A stretch of DNA of 38,206 nucleotides from UBA2421 sp002343075 (GCA_937982565.1 CALJLN010000048.1:1-38206), one strand, 5' to 3'. Positions 25,364-33,097 are shown, counted from the stretch's first letter. The notes: generated by a model from the sequence alone, not told the origin. Program-made: numbers and translations.

Positions 25364-25729
25364 TCACCGCCGCGTCTCCTGCTCGTGCTTCGCGAGCCGG
25401 CGAATCTCTACATGCCGGCGCTGGCTCAGCCACGCCCAGATCACGATCGGGATGCCCACGACCGCCGTCACCAGGCAGAGCCCGACGACGCCTACCACCC
25501 AGGTCTCGCCCCAGCTCAGCCCATAAATCCGCACCGCCGGCATCGGCGCGGGCATCGGCCCCGGCTGGGCGCAGGGAATCACACGGTCGGGCGCTGCACG
25601 CGTCTGCTGCACCGCCGCCCGTTTACGCTCGGCGACCGGCCCGCACATCTCGCAATACACCGCGTCGCCAATCACCTGCGCCGGCTGCCGCGCACCAATC
25701 AATTTCCCACAGTTTTTGCACGATTCCAT
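25364..25729 (-). CDS. Zinc-ribbon membrane protein of the repressor operon
   Basis: A 121-residue protein with a GGAG ribosome site. An N-terminal zinc-ribbon has C4, C7, C26 and C29 (CKNC, CEMC). A linker rich in Pro/Met (PMPAPMPA) follows, then one transmembrane helix at about 77-100 (TWVVGVVGLCLVTAVVGIPIVIWAW) and a basic tail. It is the third gene of the leftward operon headed by the phage repressor, so it is probably made in lysogens. Superinfection exclusion or lysogenic conversion is an attractive but unproven role. Confidence 0.6.
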   Translation of the reverse strand: MESCKNCGKLIGARQPAQVIGDAVYCEMCGPVAERKRAAVQQTRAAPDRVIPCAQPGPMPAPMPAVRIYGLSWGETWVVGVVGLCLVTAVVGIPIVIWAWLSQRRHVEIRRLAKHEQETRR

Positions 25730-25733
25730 CGCG

Positions 25734-25844
25734 TCATCTCCCCCGGCGGCGGACGATCTTCGCACCCGCCCAGATCACGACGCCCACCGCCAGTGTCACC
25801 GCGCCGATGTAGAAAAACAGTATCTTTTCCTGCGAAAAATCCAT
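25734..25844 (-). CDS. 36-residue membrane peptide of the repressor operon
   Basis: A very small gene encoding MDFSQEKILFFYIGAVTLAV then VGVVIWAGAKIVRRRGR. It has a strong GAGGAGG ribosome site eight bases before the ATG, overlapping the end of the repressor gene, and the stop lies four bases before the next start. One transmembrane helix with a positively charged C-terminus predicts an outside-in single-pass peptide. The tight packing and strong ribosome site argue it is real. Confidence 0.6.
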   Translation of the reverse strand: MDFSQEKILFFYIGAVTLAVGVVIWAGAKIVRRRGR

Positions 25845-25856
25845 CTCACGCCCTCC

Positions 25857-26528
25857 TCATCGCCCGCCCACCAGCCGCACAACCGCCACCGCCTCCGCCA
25901 TCCGCACGACGTCGTCGCGCCCCACGCGCATCGCCCCACGCAACACCCGCTTGTTGACCGCCTCCAGTTCCATAGCCTCATCATCGTAGCGGAGCAGCCG
26001 CTTGAATGTCGCCATCCCGTCCTCCCGCTGAACATAGTAATCCCGCCCCTCGACCAGCTTGTCCACCCCGTCCCTCAACACCCGGAATTCCACGATTTCC
26101 CCCGACAAATACGCCGGTTTCATGCTGTCTCCGCTGATCCGCACACGAAAAAGTCCCCGCTCGATCTGCACCGGATCATATACCTGCTCCACACCTGCCA
26201 CATCCGCCCACGGCCCCGCCGCCACGCTCAAATCAAACGTCGGCGGCTCGCCATGCATGCCCACCTCACTGTACGGCTCAATCGATCGATCGTCGAATAC
26301 ATCCTCTGTTCCCTCCCGCGCGATCAATTCCGACGCCTCCATCCGCAGCGATTTCGCAATCTGCACCACCTTCGACCGCAGAACCTTCTTCGCGCCACGG
26401 GCCTCAACCATGTTGAGCCACGCGCGAGACACGCCCATTTCCCGCGCAAAATCCTCCTGCGTCAGCACCCGTCCATCACGGATAGACCGCAGCTTTTTTC
26501 CGTCGATTCTGACGTCTCCTCGCGACAT
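25857..26528 (-). CDS. CI/LexA-type self-cleaving phage repressor
   Basis: A 223-residue protein. The N-terminal helix-turn-helix (about 15-50, LTQEDFAREMGVSRAWLNMVE) binds operator DNA. The C-terminal S24 peptidase part has an Ala-Gly cleavage site (A104-G105 in VAAGPW), catalytic S135 in ISGDSM and K176 in ATFKRL. This design allows RecA-stimulated self-cleavage during the SOS response. A GGAG ribosome site precedes the ATG. It is divergent from the Cro-like gene and heads the lysogeny operon. Confidence 0.85.
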   Translation of the reverse strand: MSRGDVRIDGKKLRSIRDGRVLTQEDFAREMGVSRAWLNMVEARGAKKVLRSKVVQIAKSLRMEASELIAREGTEDVFDDRSIEPYSEVGMHGEPPTFDLSVAAGPWADVAGVEQVYDPVQIERGLFRVRISGDSMKPAYLSGEIVEFRVLRDGVDKLVEGRDYYVQREDGMATFKRLLRYDDEAMELEAVNKRVLRGAMRVGRDDVVRMAEAVAVVRLVGGR

Positions 26529-26563
26529 CCCAACATTCTCCGTGACGGCAACACAAAAAGAAT

Positions 26564-26579
26564 AAACTTTGCCAAGTTT
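26564..26579. promoter_or_regulatory. Candidate operator between repressor and Cro-like genes
   Basis: AAACTT (26564-26569) and AAGTTT (26574-26579) around four bases form a short inverted repeat just upstream of the rightward -35 box, in the place expected for a CI/Cro operator. No second copy was found. Confidence 0.45.
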
Positions 26580-26584
26580 TCCCC

Positions 26585-26612
26585 TTGCATTTGTCGATCA
26601 TGCGCCTATCTT
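26585..26612 (+). promoter_or_regulatory. Early rightward promoter
   Basis: TTGCAT (-35) and TATCTT (-10) with a 16-bp spacer. The predicted start near 26619 leaves a leader of only about ten bases before the ATG at 26630, so the message is almost leaderless. It abuts the candidate operator. Confidence 0.6.
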
Positions 26613-26629
26613 GTGCACACGATTGACCG

Positions 26630-26863
26630 ATGATTGATAACCCTCTCCATGCTCGTCGCGCAGAACTGGGCCTCACCCAGGCCCAGATGGCCTCACTCTG
26701 TCATGTGTCGGTCGTCACCGTCAACGCGTGGGAATGCTCACGCATCGCCCCGCAGGTCACGCGCATCCCCGACATCTGCGCCGCCTACCAGGTCAGCATC
26801 CAGCAGGCCAGGCAGTGGGTCATCGATCTCATCGCACGGGCCGCAGCACGGAGGGCAGCATGA
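26630..26863 (+). CDS. Cro-like XRE-family regulator
   Basis: A 77-residue protein with an XRE helix-turn-helix (LHARRAELGLTQAQMASLCHVSVVTVNAWE, about 6-35) and a short dimer-like tail. Divergent from the repressor, it is the first gene of the early operon, as ner/cro is in Mu and lambdoid phages. It has no clear ribosome site and may use leaderless initiation. The stop overlaps the next start as ATGA. Confidence 0.8.
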   Translation: MIDNPLHARRAELGLTQAQMASLCHVSVVTVNAWECSRIAPQVTRIPDICAAYQVSIQQARQWVIDLIARAAARRAA

Positions 26864-27425
26864 ACCTACTTGCCCCAGCGACCGCGGAGCCACTCGATCA
26901 GTGCGATGGCAAGAAGGAGGCACAGCACGAAACAGAGCAGCCCGTCGTATCCCTGATGATACCTGACGCCAAGATTCGTCCCGCACGGCTGCGCGATCTG
27001 CCCTACATCGACCGGCTCACCAATCATTTCAGCTACGAGCTTGGCTTCATTCCGCGCGTCTCAGCTACGAGCTTGGCTTCATTCCGCGCGATGCCCAGGG
27101 CGTGCGGCTCATCACCTGCCGCTGCCTCGCCTCGATCGATGCCAACCGCTTCTGGCTCGCCGCCGGCTTTCGCCGCGTCGGCGTCGAACGCGGCGCACGC
27201 GGCCCGCTTTTCGTGTGGGCCAAGCGGCTGCATGTCGCAGAGGATTTGCTCGCCGGCAAGATCCTGCCGCCGATCCCGCTCCGATCGCACACCTGCAAAT
27301 CCTGCGGGCGGCAATGCACGTACACACGCGGCCCAAAAGGACAACTCTGGAAACTCTGCCCCCGCTGCGTGCGGGCGAAAGATTCGTCCCTGGGTGGTCC
27401 ACCCGAAACCGAACGATACCCCTGA
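26860..27425 (+). pseudogene. Acetyltransferase-like gene broken by a 32-bp duplication
   Basis: Starts MNLLAPATAEP with GGAGGG upstream. The frame reads ...IRPARLRDLPYIDRLTNHFSYELGFIPR, typical of a GNAT N-terminus, then breaks because a 30-bp segment (27029-27058) is repeated at 27061-27090. Removing 32 bp restores one 177-residue frame continuing DAQGVRLITCRCLASIDANRFWLAAGFRRVGVE and ending in a zinc ribbon (CKSC, CPRC). Usual GNATs have about 60-80 residues, including the acetyl-CoA loop, between those two parts, so the gene may also have lost its centre. A zinc-ribbon tail is unusual. Confidence 0.7.
27029..27090. repeat. 32-bp-offset tandem duplication (30-bp identical copies)
   Basis: Copies at 27029-27058 and 27061-27090 are identical and separated by TC. 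The length is not a multiple of three, so it frameshifts the acetyltransferase-like gene. Confidence 0.85.
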
Positions 27426-27538
27426 CCACACGGTGGCGTGGGCGGGTCGAGCGTTGCCTTTCGGCAGCTTCTTCGATCCGGCCCGCCCCGCCCCGTGGGT
27501 CTTTTTGAATGTCGAGTTGAAAGCATTGAGTCGCAGAC

Positions 27539-28879
27539 ATGGCTAAGACGCTCAAGCCCCATCCTCTCGCCGAGCTGCTGCCGATGATGTCGGAGGCGGA
27601 ATACGAATCGCTCCGCGATTCCATCCGCACCGGCGGGCAAACTGATCCGATCGAGATCTTTGAGGGCAAGATCCTCGACGGGCGAAACCGCTACCGCGCG
27701 TGCACCGAGCTCAATCTGGTTCCGAAAACCCGCGACTTCGCAGGCGATCACACGGCGGCCGTCCAGCTCGTCTACAACCGCGCGAATCATCGCCACCTCG
27801 ACGCCAGCCAGAAGGCCGCGACCGCCGTCGGCTTCCTCGACCACTTCGAGAAACTCGCGGCCAAGCGTCACGGCGGGCACGACAAATCCACCCCCGCCGG
27901 CGAAGCGGCCGAGCAGGCCGGCTCGCTCCTGGGCGTCAGCGCTCGCTACGTCTACGAAGCCCGCAACCTTCGCGATGCCGATCCGAAACTCTTTCGATCG
28001 GTCTTCGATGGCCAGACCACGCTCAGCATCGCCGCCCGCGAAATCCGCCGCCGCGAAAAAGCCAAAGCCCACCAGATCGCCGCGAAGAAGCTCACCGCCC
28101 AGCCCGCGTCGGTTCGGGCTGACGACTGCAAGATCGAATGCCGCAACGTCGAACTTTTCCTCCACGGCCTGCCCGACGCCAGCGCCCGGCTCATCTTCGC
28201 CGACCCCCCATACAACATTGGCATCGACTACGGCGACGGCCCCAAGGCCGACCGACGCTCGCCCGAGGATTTTTTTCGCTGGTGCAATAACTGGATCGAC
28301 GAAGCCCACCGCGTCCTCACCTCCGACGGCTCGATCTTTATCCTTTGCTCGTCCGCCATGCAGCACGACATCGAGTCGATGCTGCGCGGCCACGAGGAGG
28401 CCGAGGGCTTCCACCGCCGCAACGTCATCGTCTGGCACGAGACCTTCGGCACCTATGAGGCCGGCAACTTCAGCCAGTGCTGGCGGCCCATCCTGTACTA
28501 CTGCAAGAACCCCAAGAAACACGTCTGGCATGGCGATCAAATCCTGATCGAGTCCGACCGGCTCAAGCAGGGCGACTCCCGCGCCAACCCGGCCGGCAAG
28601 GTGCCCAGCAACGTCTGGCAGTTCCCCCGGCTCGTCGATAACGCCGCCGAGCGCATGCCCGGCTTCCCAACGCAGATCCCGCAGGCGCTGGTCGAACGCA
28701 TCGTCCGCGTGGCATCCGACCCGGGCGACCTGGTGGTCGATCCATTCGTGGGGAGCGGTACGACCGCCGCCGCCGCCGTGAAAAATTTCCGCCGCTTCGC
28801 CGGCTGTGACAAGCAAGCCGCGAACGTCAAAGCCGCCCTCGCCCGCGCCGCGCGGGTCATTTCCGAAAGGAGCAAGTAG
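27539..28879 (+). CDS. ParB-domain plus DNA methyltransferase fusion
   Basis: A 446-residue protein. Residues ~5-175 are a ParB-like N-terminal region with DGRNRYRAC at 47-55 and a helical DNA-binding-like part. The rest is a beta-class N6-adenine or N4-cytosine methyltransferase: catalytic DPPY at 222-225 precedes the SAM motif DPFVGSGTT at 401-409, the order of that class. Such fusions are common in Mu-like and other phages and modify phage DNA, protecting it from restriction or controlling genes. Ribosome site is weak. Confidence 0.85.
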   Translation: MAKTLKPHPLAELLPMMSEAEYESLRDSIRTGGQTDPIEIFEGKILDGRNRYRACTELNLVPKTRDFAGDHTAAVQLVYNRANHRHLDASQKAATAVGFLDHFEKLAAKRHGGHDKSTPAGEAAEQAGSLLGVSARYVYEARNLRDADPKLFRSVFDGQTTLSIAAREIRRREKAKAHQIAAKKLTAQPASVRADDCKIECRNVELFLHGLPDASARLIFADPPYNIGIDYGDGPKADRRSPEDFFRWCNNWIDEAHRVLTSDGSIFILCSSAMQHDIESMLRGHEEAEGFHRRNVIVWHETFGTYEAGNFSQCWRPILYYCKNPKKHVWHGDQILIESDRLKQGDSRANPAGKVPSNVWQFPRLVDNAAERMPGFPTQIPQALVERIVRVASDPGDLVVDPFVGSGTTAAAAVKNFRRFAGCDKQAANVKAALARAARVISERSK

Positions 28880-28882
28880 ATC

Positions 28883-29188
28883 ATGCCCCGCACCGAAACC
28901 GACCAACCCGCCATCCAGGCCGATCTGATCGCCGAATACATCCACGCGCATCACCCGTCCTGGTCGATCGACACGCTGCTCGCGCACCCGACCGATGCGC
29001 TGGCGTTCGGCCTCTGCGTGACCGAGAGCCTGCAGAAGATCAACCCCAAAGAGGCCGCGAAGATCCGGCGGATCATCCGCGAGCTCAACGACGCACACGG
29101 ACCGGCCGTCAGCGCCATCCAGTCCGTCTGCCTCGCCGCCATCAACCTGCGCAAACGCGGCCACTTCAACAGAAGGGATGAGGTGTAA
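28883..29188 (+). CDS. Hypothetical early protein
   Basis: A 101-residue mostly helical protein starting three bases after the methyltransferase stop, with AAAGGAGC about ten bases upstream. Contains DTLLAHPTDALAFGLCVTESLQK and KIRRIIRELNDAHGP. No known domain. Part of the rightward early operon. Possibly a small partner of the methyltransferase; this is a guess from position. Confidence 0.55.
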   Translation: MPRTETDQPAIQADLIAEYIHAHHPSWSIDTLLAHPTDALAFGLCVTESLQKINPKEAAKIRRIIRELNDAHGPAVSAIQSVCLAAINLRKRGHFNRRDEV

Positions 29189-29189
29189 C

Positions 29190-29804
29190 ATGCCCCGCAC
29201 CCTACAGAAATCAGCCGCCGCGCGAATGGTGAATTCGGGGAGCCGAGTTCACCACGAAGGCGCGAAGGCCGCGAAGAAGCCCACCGCGAAGAAAATCTCA
29301 CCACGTGGTGAGTTCGGCCCCGGCCTGCCCGGCAGGAGCGAGTTCGGCTACACATTTGACCAGCACGCCGCGTTCATGGTCGGCGGGAATATTGAGGATC
29401 TGCGATGCACGGCCGCGAGATGCACCAATCTTCGATTGCTCCTCTCCGCCCACCATTTGGCCTACGGCCAGAAACTGAAATGCGCCATCCTGCTGAGGCG
29501 AATCCGACAGCTGCAAAAGGAGAATGATGCCCACGATCGAGCGAACCCTCGCTCAGATCACGGAGGATCGAAGAGCGACGTACCTGTTTCATACCAAGAC
29601 CGCAGCGGATGCGGTCGGGTGCCACCCGAACAAATTCAACGACTGGTGGCAGCGCAGCCGCTCGAAGCTGATCGAGCTCTACAAGGCTCAGCCGGGCGAG
29701 TTCGCCGCCGAACTGGCCGCGATGATCGCCCAGGGCGAAGCCGAGCGGCAAAGGGAGCGGACCAACGCGCCGATGCGAACCGCCGGAAGGATCGCTATGA
29801 ATGA
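29190..29804 (+). CDS. Hypothetical early protein with C-terminal read-through
   Basis: A 204-residue frame. Residues 1-112 look genuine (basic N-terminus, then YTFDQHAAFMVGGNIEDLRCTAARC...RIRQLQKE). The next 92 residues run in the shadow of the following gene, with poor codon use, so the original stop has probably been lost. The N-terminal part includes HHEGAKAAKKP, the translation of a dispersed ACCACGAAGG repeat, and a 16-bp palindrome. It may be a degraded gene. Confidence 0.4.
   Translation: MPRTLQKSAAARMVNSGSRVHHEGAKAAKKPTAKKISPRGEFGPGLPGRSEFGYTFDQHAAFMVGGNIEDLRCTAARCTNLRLLLSAHHLAYGQKLKCAILLRRIRQLQKENDAHDRANPRSDHGGSKSDVPVSYQDRSGCGRVPPEQIQRLVAAQPLEADRALQGSAGRVRRRTGRDDRPGRSRAAKGADQRADANRRKDRYE
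29251..29288 (+). repeat. ACCACGAAGG-type dispersed repeat in a coding frame
   Basis: Starts with ACCACGAAGG and continues as imperfect GCGAAGG units. The same ten bases begin the repeat at 35651. Located in the N-terminal part of a hypothetical gene. Confidence 0.55.
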
Positions 29805-30027
29805 GCGAATCATCGAAGTGATTGCCCGCCACCGGGCGACCCACGAGTTCATCGCGGTCCGCATCACCTTCCCCCGCGGCGGCGCAACCGCCCCGCAGTT
29901 CGTATCGCCATCCGAGGTCGAGCGCAACCTGCTCGCGCCGGGCTACGCGGTGCTCCACATGCGCGAGATCCGGCCCGGCGATTCGACGCACCCCCCAAAG
30001 ACAATTGACCCATTTTTAGGAGGCTGA
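29527..30027 (+). CDS. Hypothetical early protein, two-part
   Basis: A 166-residue protein from the second of two adjacent ATGs, with AAAAGGAG just upstream. Third-position GC is high throughout. Residues ~1-80 are helical (AADAVGCHPNKFNDWWQRSRSKLIELYK, possibly helix-turn-helix); residues ~88-166 are a mixed domain beginning IAMNERIIEVIARHRATHEFIAVRITFPRGG. No family recognised. It lies upstream of a zinc-finger gene within the early operon. Confidence 0.6.
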   Translation: MPTIERTLAQITEDRRATYLFHTKTAADAVGCHPNKFNDWWQRSRSKLIELYKAQPGEFAAELAAMIAQGEAERQRERTNAPMRTAGRIAMNERIIEVIARHRATHEFIAVRITFPRGGATAPQFVSPSEVERNLLAPGYAVLHMREIRPGDSTHPPKTIDPFLGG

Positions 30028-30028
30028 A

Positions 30029-30319
30029 GTGACCACGACCACAATCGAACAATACTACTGCCCGCGCTGCGAGAGCGCCATCCCGCACGAGCACATCGAG
30101 CGCCGCCCGATCGAGATGCAAACCGCACTCAACCGCCCGCGACACCTGGTGCTCGGCTGGTGTGAGCACTGCGACGGCCTCTGGCAGTCCACCCGCGAGC
30201 TCGTCGGCGGCACGCACTACGAGCATATCGCCGTCGAGGAGATCACCGACGAACGCACCAAGCGGCCCTACGCCCGCGGCTGCCAGCGGAAACACGGCTT
30301 CACCCCCAGCGCCGCCTGA
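30029..30319 (+). CDS. Zinc-ribbon protein
   Basis: A 96-residue protein read from GTG with a TTAGGAGG ribosome site. C11, C14, C45 and C48 (CPRC, CEHC) form a zinc-ribbon and residues 70-96 are polar. Small zinc-ribbon proteins in early phage operons often bind nucleic acid or host factors. No specific function can be given. Confidence 0.6.
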   Translation: MTTTTIEQYYCPRCESAIPHEHIERRPIEMQTALNRPRHLVLGWCEHCDGLWQSTRELVGGTHYEHIAVEEITDERTKRPYARGCQRKHGFTPSAA

Positions 30320-30343
30320 ACCACTTTTGGAAAGGAATCATTT

Positions 30344-30709
30344 ATGAGCGGAATCCAGGAACAAATCGAACGGGTCGTCGCCGAGATCGAGTCCGAAGCT
30401 AACCGCGACGACCTCACCAGGTGCAACCGCCGCATCGCCATCCTGCGCGAGCAGCTCGCCCGGCAGATCGCCCACCGCGACGCGATCGCCGGCGAGCTCG
30501 CGGCCCGGGCCGCCGCCGCCGCCCACACCGATGCGCTGCTCGATGAGGTGTTGCCGCGTCCGATCGAGGATACCGACATCGATCTGTTGCCCAAGATCGC
30601 GGACGCCTCTTACGACGATCACGCAACGCTGATCGCGGGCGTCGAGGACGCCCGCACCGAGGCCGATCACGCCCGGGCCGTTCGCCGGTACCAGGACGGC
30701 CGGCGATGA
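30344..30709 (+). CDS. Coiled-coil hypothetical protein
   Basis: A 121-residue helical protein with an AAAGGA ribosome site. Residues 1-65 form an amphipathic coiled coil (QEQIERVVAEIESEAN, RRIAILREQLARQIAHRDAIAGELAAR), and the acidic C-terminal half contains PIEDTDIDLLPKIADASYDD. It overlaps the next start as ATGA. No family recognised. Confidence 0.55.
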   Translation: MSGIQEQIERVVAEIESEANRDDLTRCNRRIAILREQLARQIAHRDAIAGELAARAAAAAHTDALLDEVLPRPIEDTDIDLLPKIADASYDDHATLIAGVEDARTEADHARAVRRYQDGRR

Positions 30710-30933
30710 CCAAACGCTCCGGCACGCCGATCGACGACTATGCCGGCTTCATCGTGGAGTTTGCGGAATGGTGCCGAAAACAGAATCGCAATTTCAAGGC
30801 GGAAGTGATGGCTGCGGTGACGGCACATGTTGCCCGGAGCCGTGGACCATCGACCGACTGTGCCGAGCTAATCTGGCCGCTGTTGCGCGTGCCCACGGAA
30901 CGGCCGGACAAACGCCGCCGCCGCACTGGCTGA
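30706..30933 (+). CDS. Small hypothetical protein, possibly the N-terminal half of a split gene
   Basis: A 75-residue frame beginning MTKRSGTPIDDYAGFIVEFAEWCRKQNRNFKAEVMAAVTAHVARS, which looks genuine and is coupled to the upstream gene by ATGA. After residue ~45 it becomes Arg/Pro-biased and ends before the transposase start. The overlapping frame at 30768 carries a better C-terminus, so a frameshift near 30830-30850 may have split one gene. Confidence 0.5.
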   Translation: MTKRSGTPIDDYAGFIVEFAEWCRKQNRNFKAEVMAAVTAHVARSRGPSTDCAELIWPLLRVPTERPDKRRRRTG

Positions 30934-30995
30934 CCGAGCTACTGGCCGGGCGCTACGACCCGATCGGCGAAAACGTAGGGAAGTTGCTTCGATGA
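30768..30995 (+). CDS. Overlapping small frame coupled to the transposase gene
   Basis: A 75-residue frame, -1 relative to the previous one. Its C-terminal part (WTIDRLCRANLAAVARAHGTAGQ, then HWLTELLAGRYDPIGENVGKLLR) reads as protein and its stop overlaps the transposase ATG as ATGA, as for other genes here. Its N-terminus is poor and no ribosome site is evident. Best read as the C-terminal half of a split or shifted gene with the 30706 frame. Confidence 0.4.
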   Translation: MVPKTESQFQGGSDGCGDGTCCPEPWTIDRLCRANLAAVARAHGTAGQTPPPHWLTELLAGRYDPIGENVGKLLR

Positions 30996-33097
30996 CACCG
31001 ACGCTCAAACTCGCCAATTACGATCTTGAGCAGCAGGCGCTGCCAGCGAGCTCGCCGACCGGCCGTTGGATCACGGCGCGCGACGCGCAGCAGCGCAGCG
31101 GCCTGAACCTCGGCTCGATCAACCGGCTCTGTCTGCAGGACTGGCAGCACCGCGGCCTCGCCCGCCGCGACCGCCTGCCGAGCGGCCAGCCCGGCTGGTG
31201 GATCGACGAAGCCGCCGACCCGCGCTTCGTCGCCGCGCCCACCGCCGAAACTAAAAACACCATCTTCGACCCCGCAAAACTCGGCCTCACCGACGCCCAG
31301 ACGCAGGAAGTCTTCCGCCGCCGCAAGATCGTCGCCGACTGGAACGACGCCGTACGCGCCTCCGCCGCCATTGGCCTGACCGAACGCCAGGTGACCGATC
31401 AATTCCTCGCCCGCCGGCAGTCCGCCGGCACCAAGCTCAGCCGCGCAACGCTCTACAACTGGCTCCGCGACTGGCGCAAGCAGGGCGTTCGCGGCCTCAT
31501 CGACGCGCGCTGGAAAGCCCAGCACCCCGCCGACAACTTCGCCGAGTTCATGGCGCTCGGCACACAGCTCTACCTCGACCGCGGGCGCCTGAAACCCAAA
31601 AGCGTCTGCCACGAGATCGCCTCCTACGAAGCCCGCCGCAACGGCTGGTCCATCCCCGCCTACGGCACCTTCTGCCGGCTGCTCGACAAGCTGCATCCGG
31701 CGCTCGTCGCCCGCCAGCGCCACGGCGACAAGCGCTTCACCGACGACCACGAGCCCAACATCCGCCGCGACTACAGCACCATCGCCGCCAACGACTGGTG
31801 GTGCTCCGATCATCGCCCATTCGACGTGTTCGTCCGCCACGGCCACAAGGCCGACGGCTCGCCCAGCTACATTCGCCCGATCCTGCACGCCTGGCAGGAT
31901 CTTCGCTCCCGCAGGCTGCTCGCCTGGGAAATCCTCGCCGAGGCCCCAAACACGCCGATCATCCTGCGTACCTTCGTCAACGCCTGCGACCAGCATGGCG
32001 TCCCGAAAATCGCCTACGTCGATAACGGCAAAGACTACGACGCCAAGTCGCTGCAGGGCGTCACCAAGCGCCAACGCCGCCGCGGCGAAACCGCCGCCGA
32101 ATGCGAAGGCGCCTTCAACGTCCTCGGCGTGGAACCGATCCACGCCTGGCCGTTCCACGGCCAATCGAAACCGATCGAGCGGCTTTACAACACGATCTCA
32201 TCGCACTTCTGCAAACTCTGGGACACCTACAGCGGGCGATCCACCACCGCCAAGCCCGAATGGATGCTCCGCTCCGAGTCCCGCGCCGCCACGCTCGCCA
32301 ACGCGCCCACGCTCCAAGAGTTCACCGCCGCATTCAACGACTGGGCCGGGCCGGCCTACAACCTCAAGACCGGCCACCTCGGCGATGCGATGGACCATCG
32401 CTCCCCAGCCCAGTGCTTCGCCGACGAGTTGAAAACCAAGCGCACACTCCCGCGCGATCTGCTCGAGTTCGCAACCTTCGCCCGCACCAAGCCCGTCACC
32501 GTCTCGCAGGACGGCGTGCGCTACCAGGGCATCAGCTTCGGCCAGTTCGATCAGAAACTCGCCGCCCTGCACGGCAAAAAAGTCAAGCTCGCCGTCGACG
32601 ATCGCGACCTGTCGCACGTCTACGTCCTCGATCTAGGCGGCCGGCTGATCTGCCGCGCCAAGGCCAACGGCAAAATCGGCTTCGTCAAGCCCGGCGACGT
32701 CACCGACGCCACGCTCCGCGACGCCATCGCTGAAAAGAAACGCCTGCGCAAATCGCTCAAGACCTACGTCGCCGACCGCCCGCGCATGGCCTTGGACGTG
32801 CCCGACCTGGCCATCCGCGCCGCCCGTCAGCGGGCCGAGCAGGCCGCGCCGCCGGCACCGACCGACGCGCCGATCGAGCCAGTTCGAACGCCATTCGACG
32901 ATCAGTTTTCTGCCATTCAACAGGCCATGCCCGGCGCGACCGCGGCGCAGCAGCGAGCAACCGAACTCGCGGCGCTCGACGACCTGCGTCCGAGCTACAT
33001 GCGGATTGCCGGCGACGAGTCGGCGGAAATTGAGGATGAGGAAATATTCGGAGCGCTCACCAGCGCGATGCGCAAGCAGCGGGAGGCCGGCGCATGA
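30992..33097 (+). CDS. MuA-like DDE transposase
   Basis: A 701-residue transposase. The N-terminal ~175 residues contain helix-turn-helix parts for end binding (LSRATLYNWLRDWRKQG, about 149-165). The catalytic RNase H-like core has D273 (WWCSDHRPFD), D344 (AYVDNGKDYD) and E396 (KPIERLYN), spaced as in MuA. A Mu-type beta-barrel region (~490-585) and an Ala/Pro-rich C-terminal tail, which would contact the ATPase, follow. It cuts and joins the phage ends for insertion and replication. It overlaps the next gene as ATGA. Confidence 0.92.
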   Translation: MTPTLKLANYDLEQQALPASSPTGRWITARDAQQRSGLNLGSINRLCLQDWQHRGLARRDRLPSGQPGWWIDEAADPRFVAAPTAETKNTIFDPAKLGLTDAQTQEVFRRRKIVADWNDAVRASAAIGLTERQVTDQFLARRQSAGTKLSRATLYNWLRDWRKQGVRGLIDARWKAQHPADNFAEFMALGTQLYLDRGRLKPKSVCHEIASYEARRNGWSIPAYGTFCRLLDKLHPALVARQRHGDKRFTDDHEPNIRRDYSTIAANDWWCSDHRPFDVFVRHGHKADGSPSYIRPILHAWQDLRSRRLLAWEILAEAPNTPIILRTFVNACDQHGVPKIAYVDNGKDYDAKSLQGVTKRQRRRGETAAECEGAFNVLGVEPIHAWPFHGQSKPIERLYNTISSHFCKLWDTYSGRSTTAKPEWMLRSESRAATLANAPTLQEFTAAFNDWAGPAYNLKTGHLGDAMDHRSPAQCFADELKTKRTLPRDLLEFATFARTKPVTVSQDGVRYQGISFGQFDQKLAALHGKKVKLAVDDRDLSHVYVLDLGGRLICRAKANGKIGFVKPGDVTDATLRDAIAEKKRLRKSLKTYVADRPRMALDVPDLAIRAARQRAEQAAPPAPTDAPIEPVRTPFDDQFSAIQQAMPGATAAQQRATELAALDDLRPSYMRIAGDESAEIEDEEIFGALTSAMRKQREAGA

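Noticed and set aside
27065..29200. Very long open frame (711 codons) on the minus strand
   Set aside because: It is antisense to the methyltransferase and its neighbours; the plus-strand protein has clear motifs, and GC-rich codon use keeps the opposite frame open.
30953..32164. 403-codon minus-strand frame
   Set aside because: Antisense to the MuA-like transposase; Gly/Ala/Val-rich shadow with no ribosome site.
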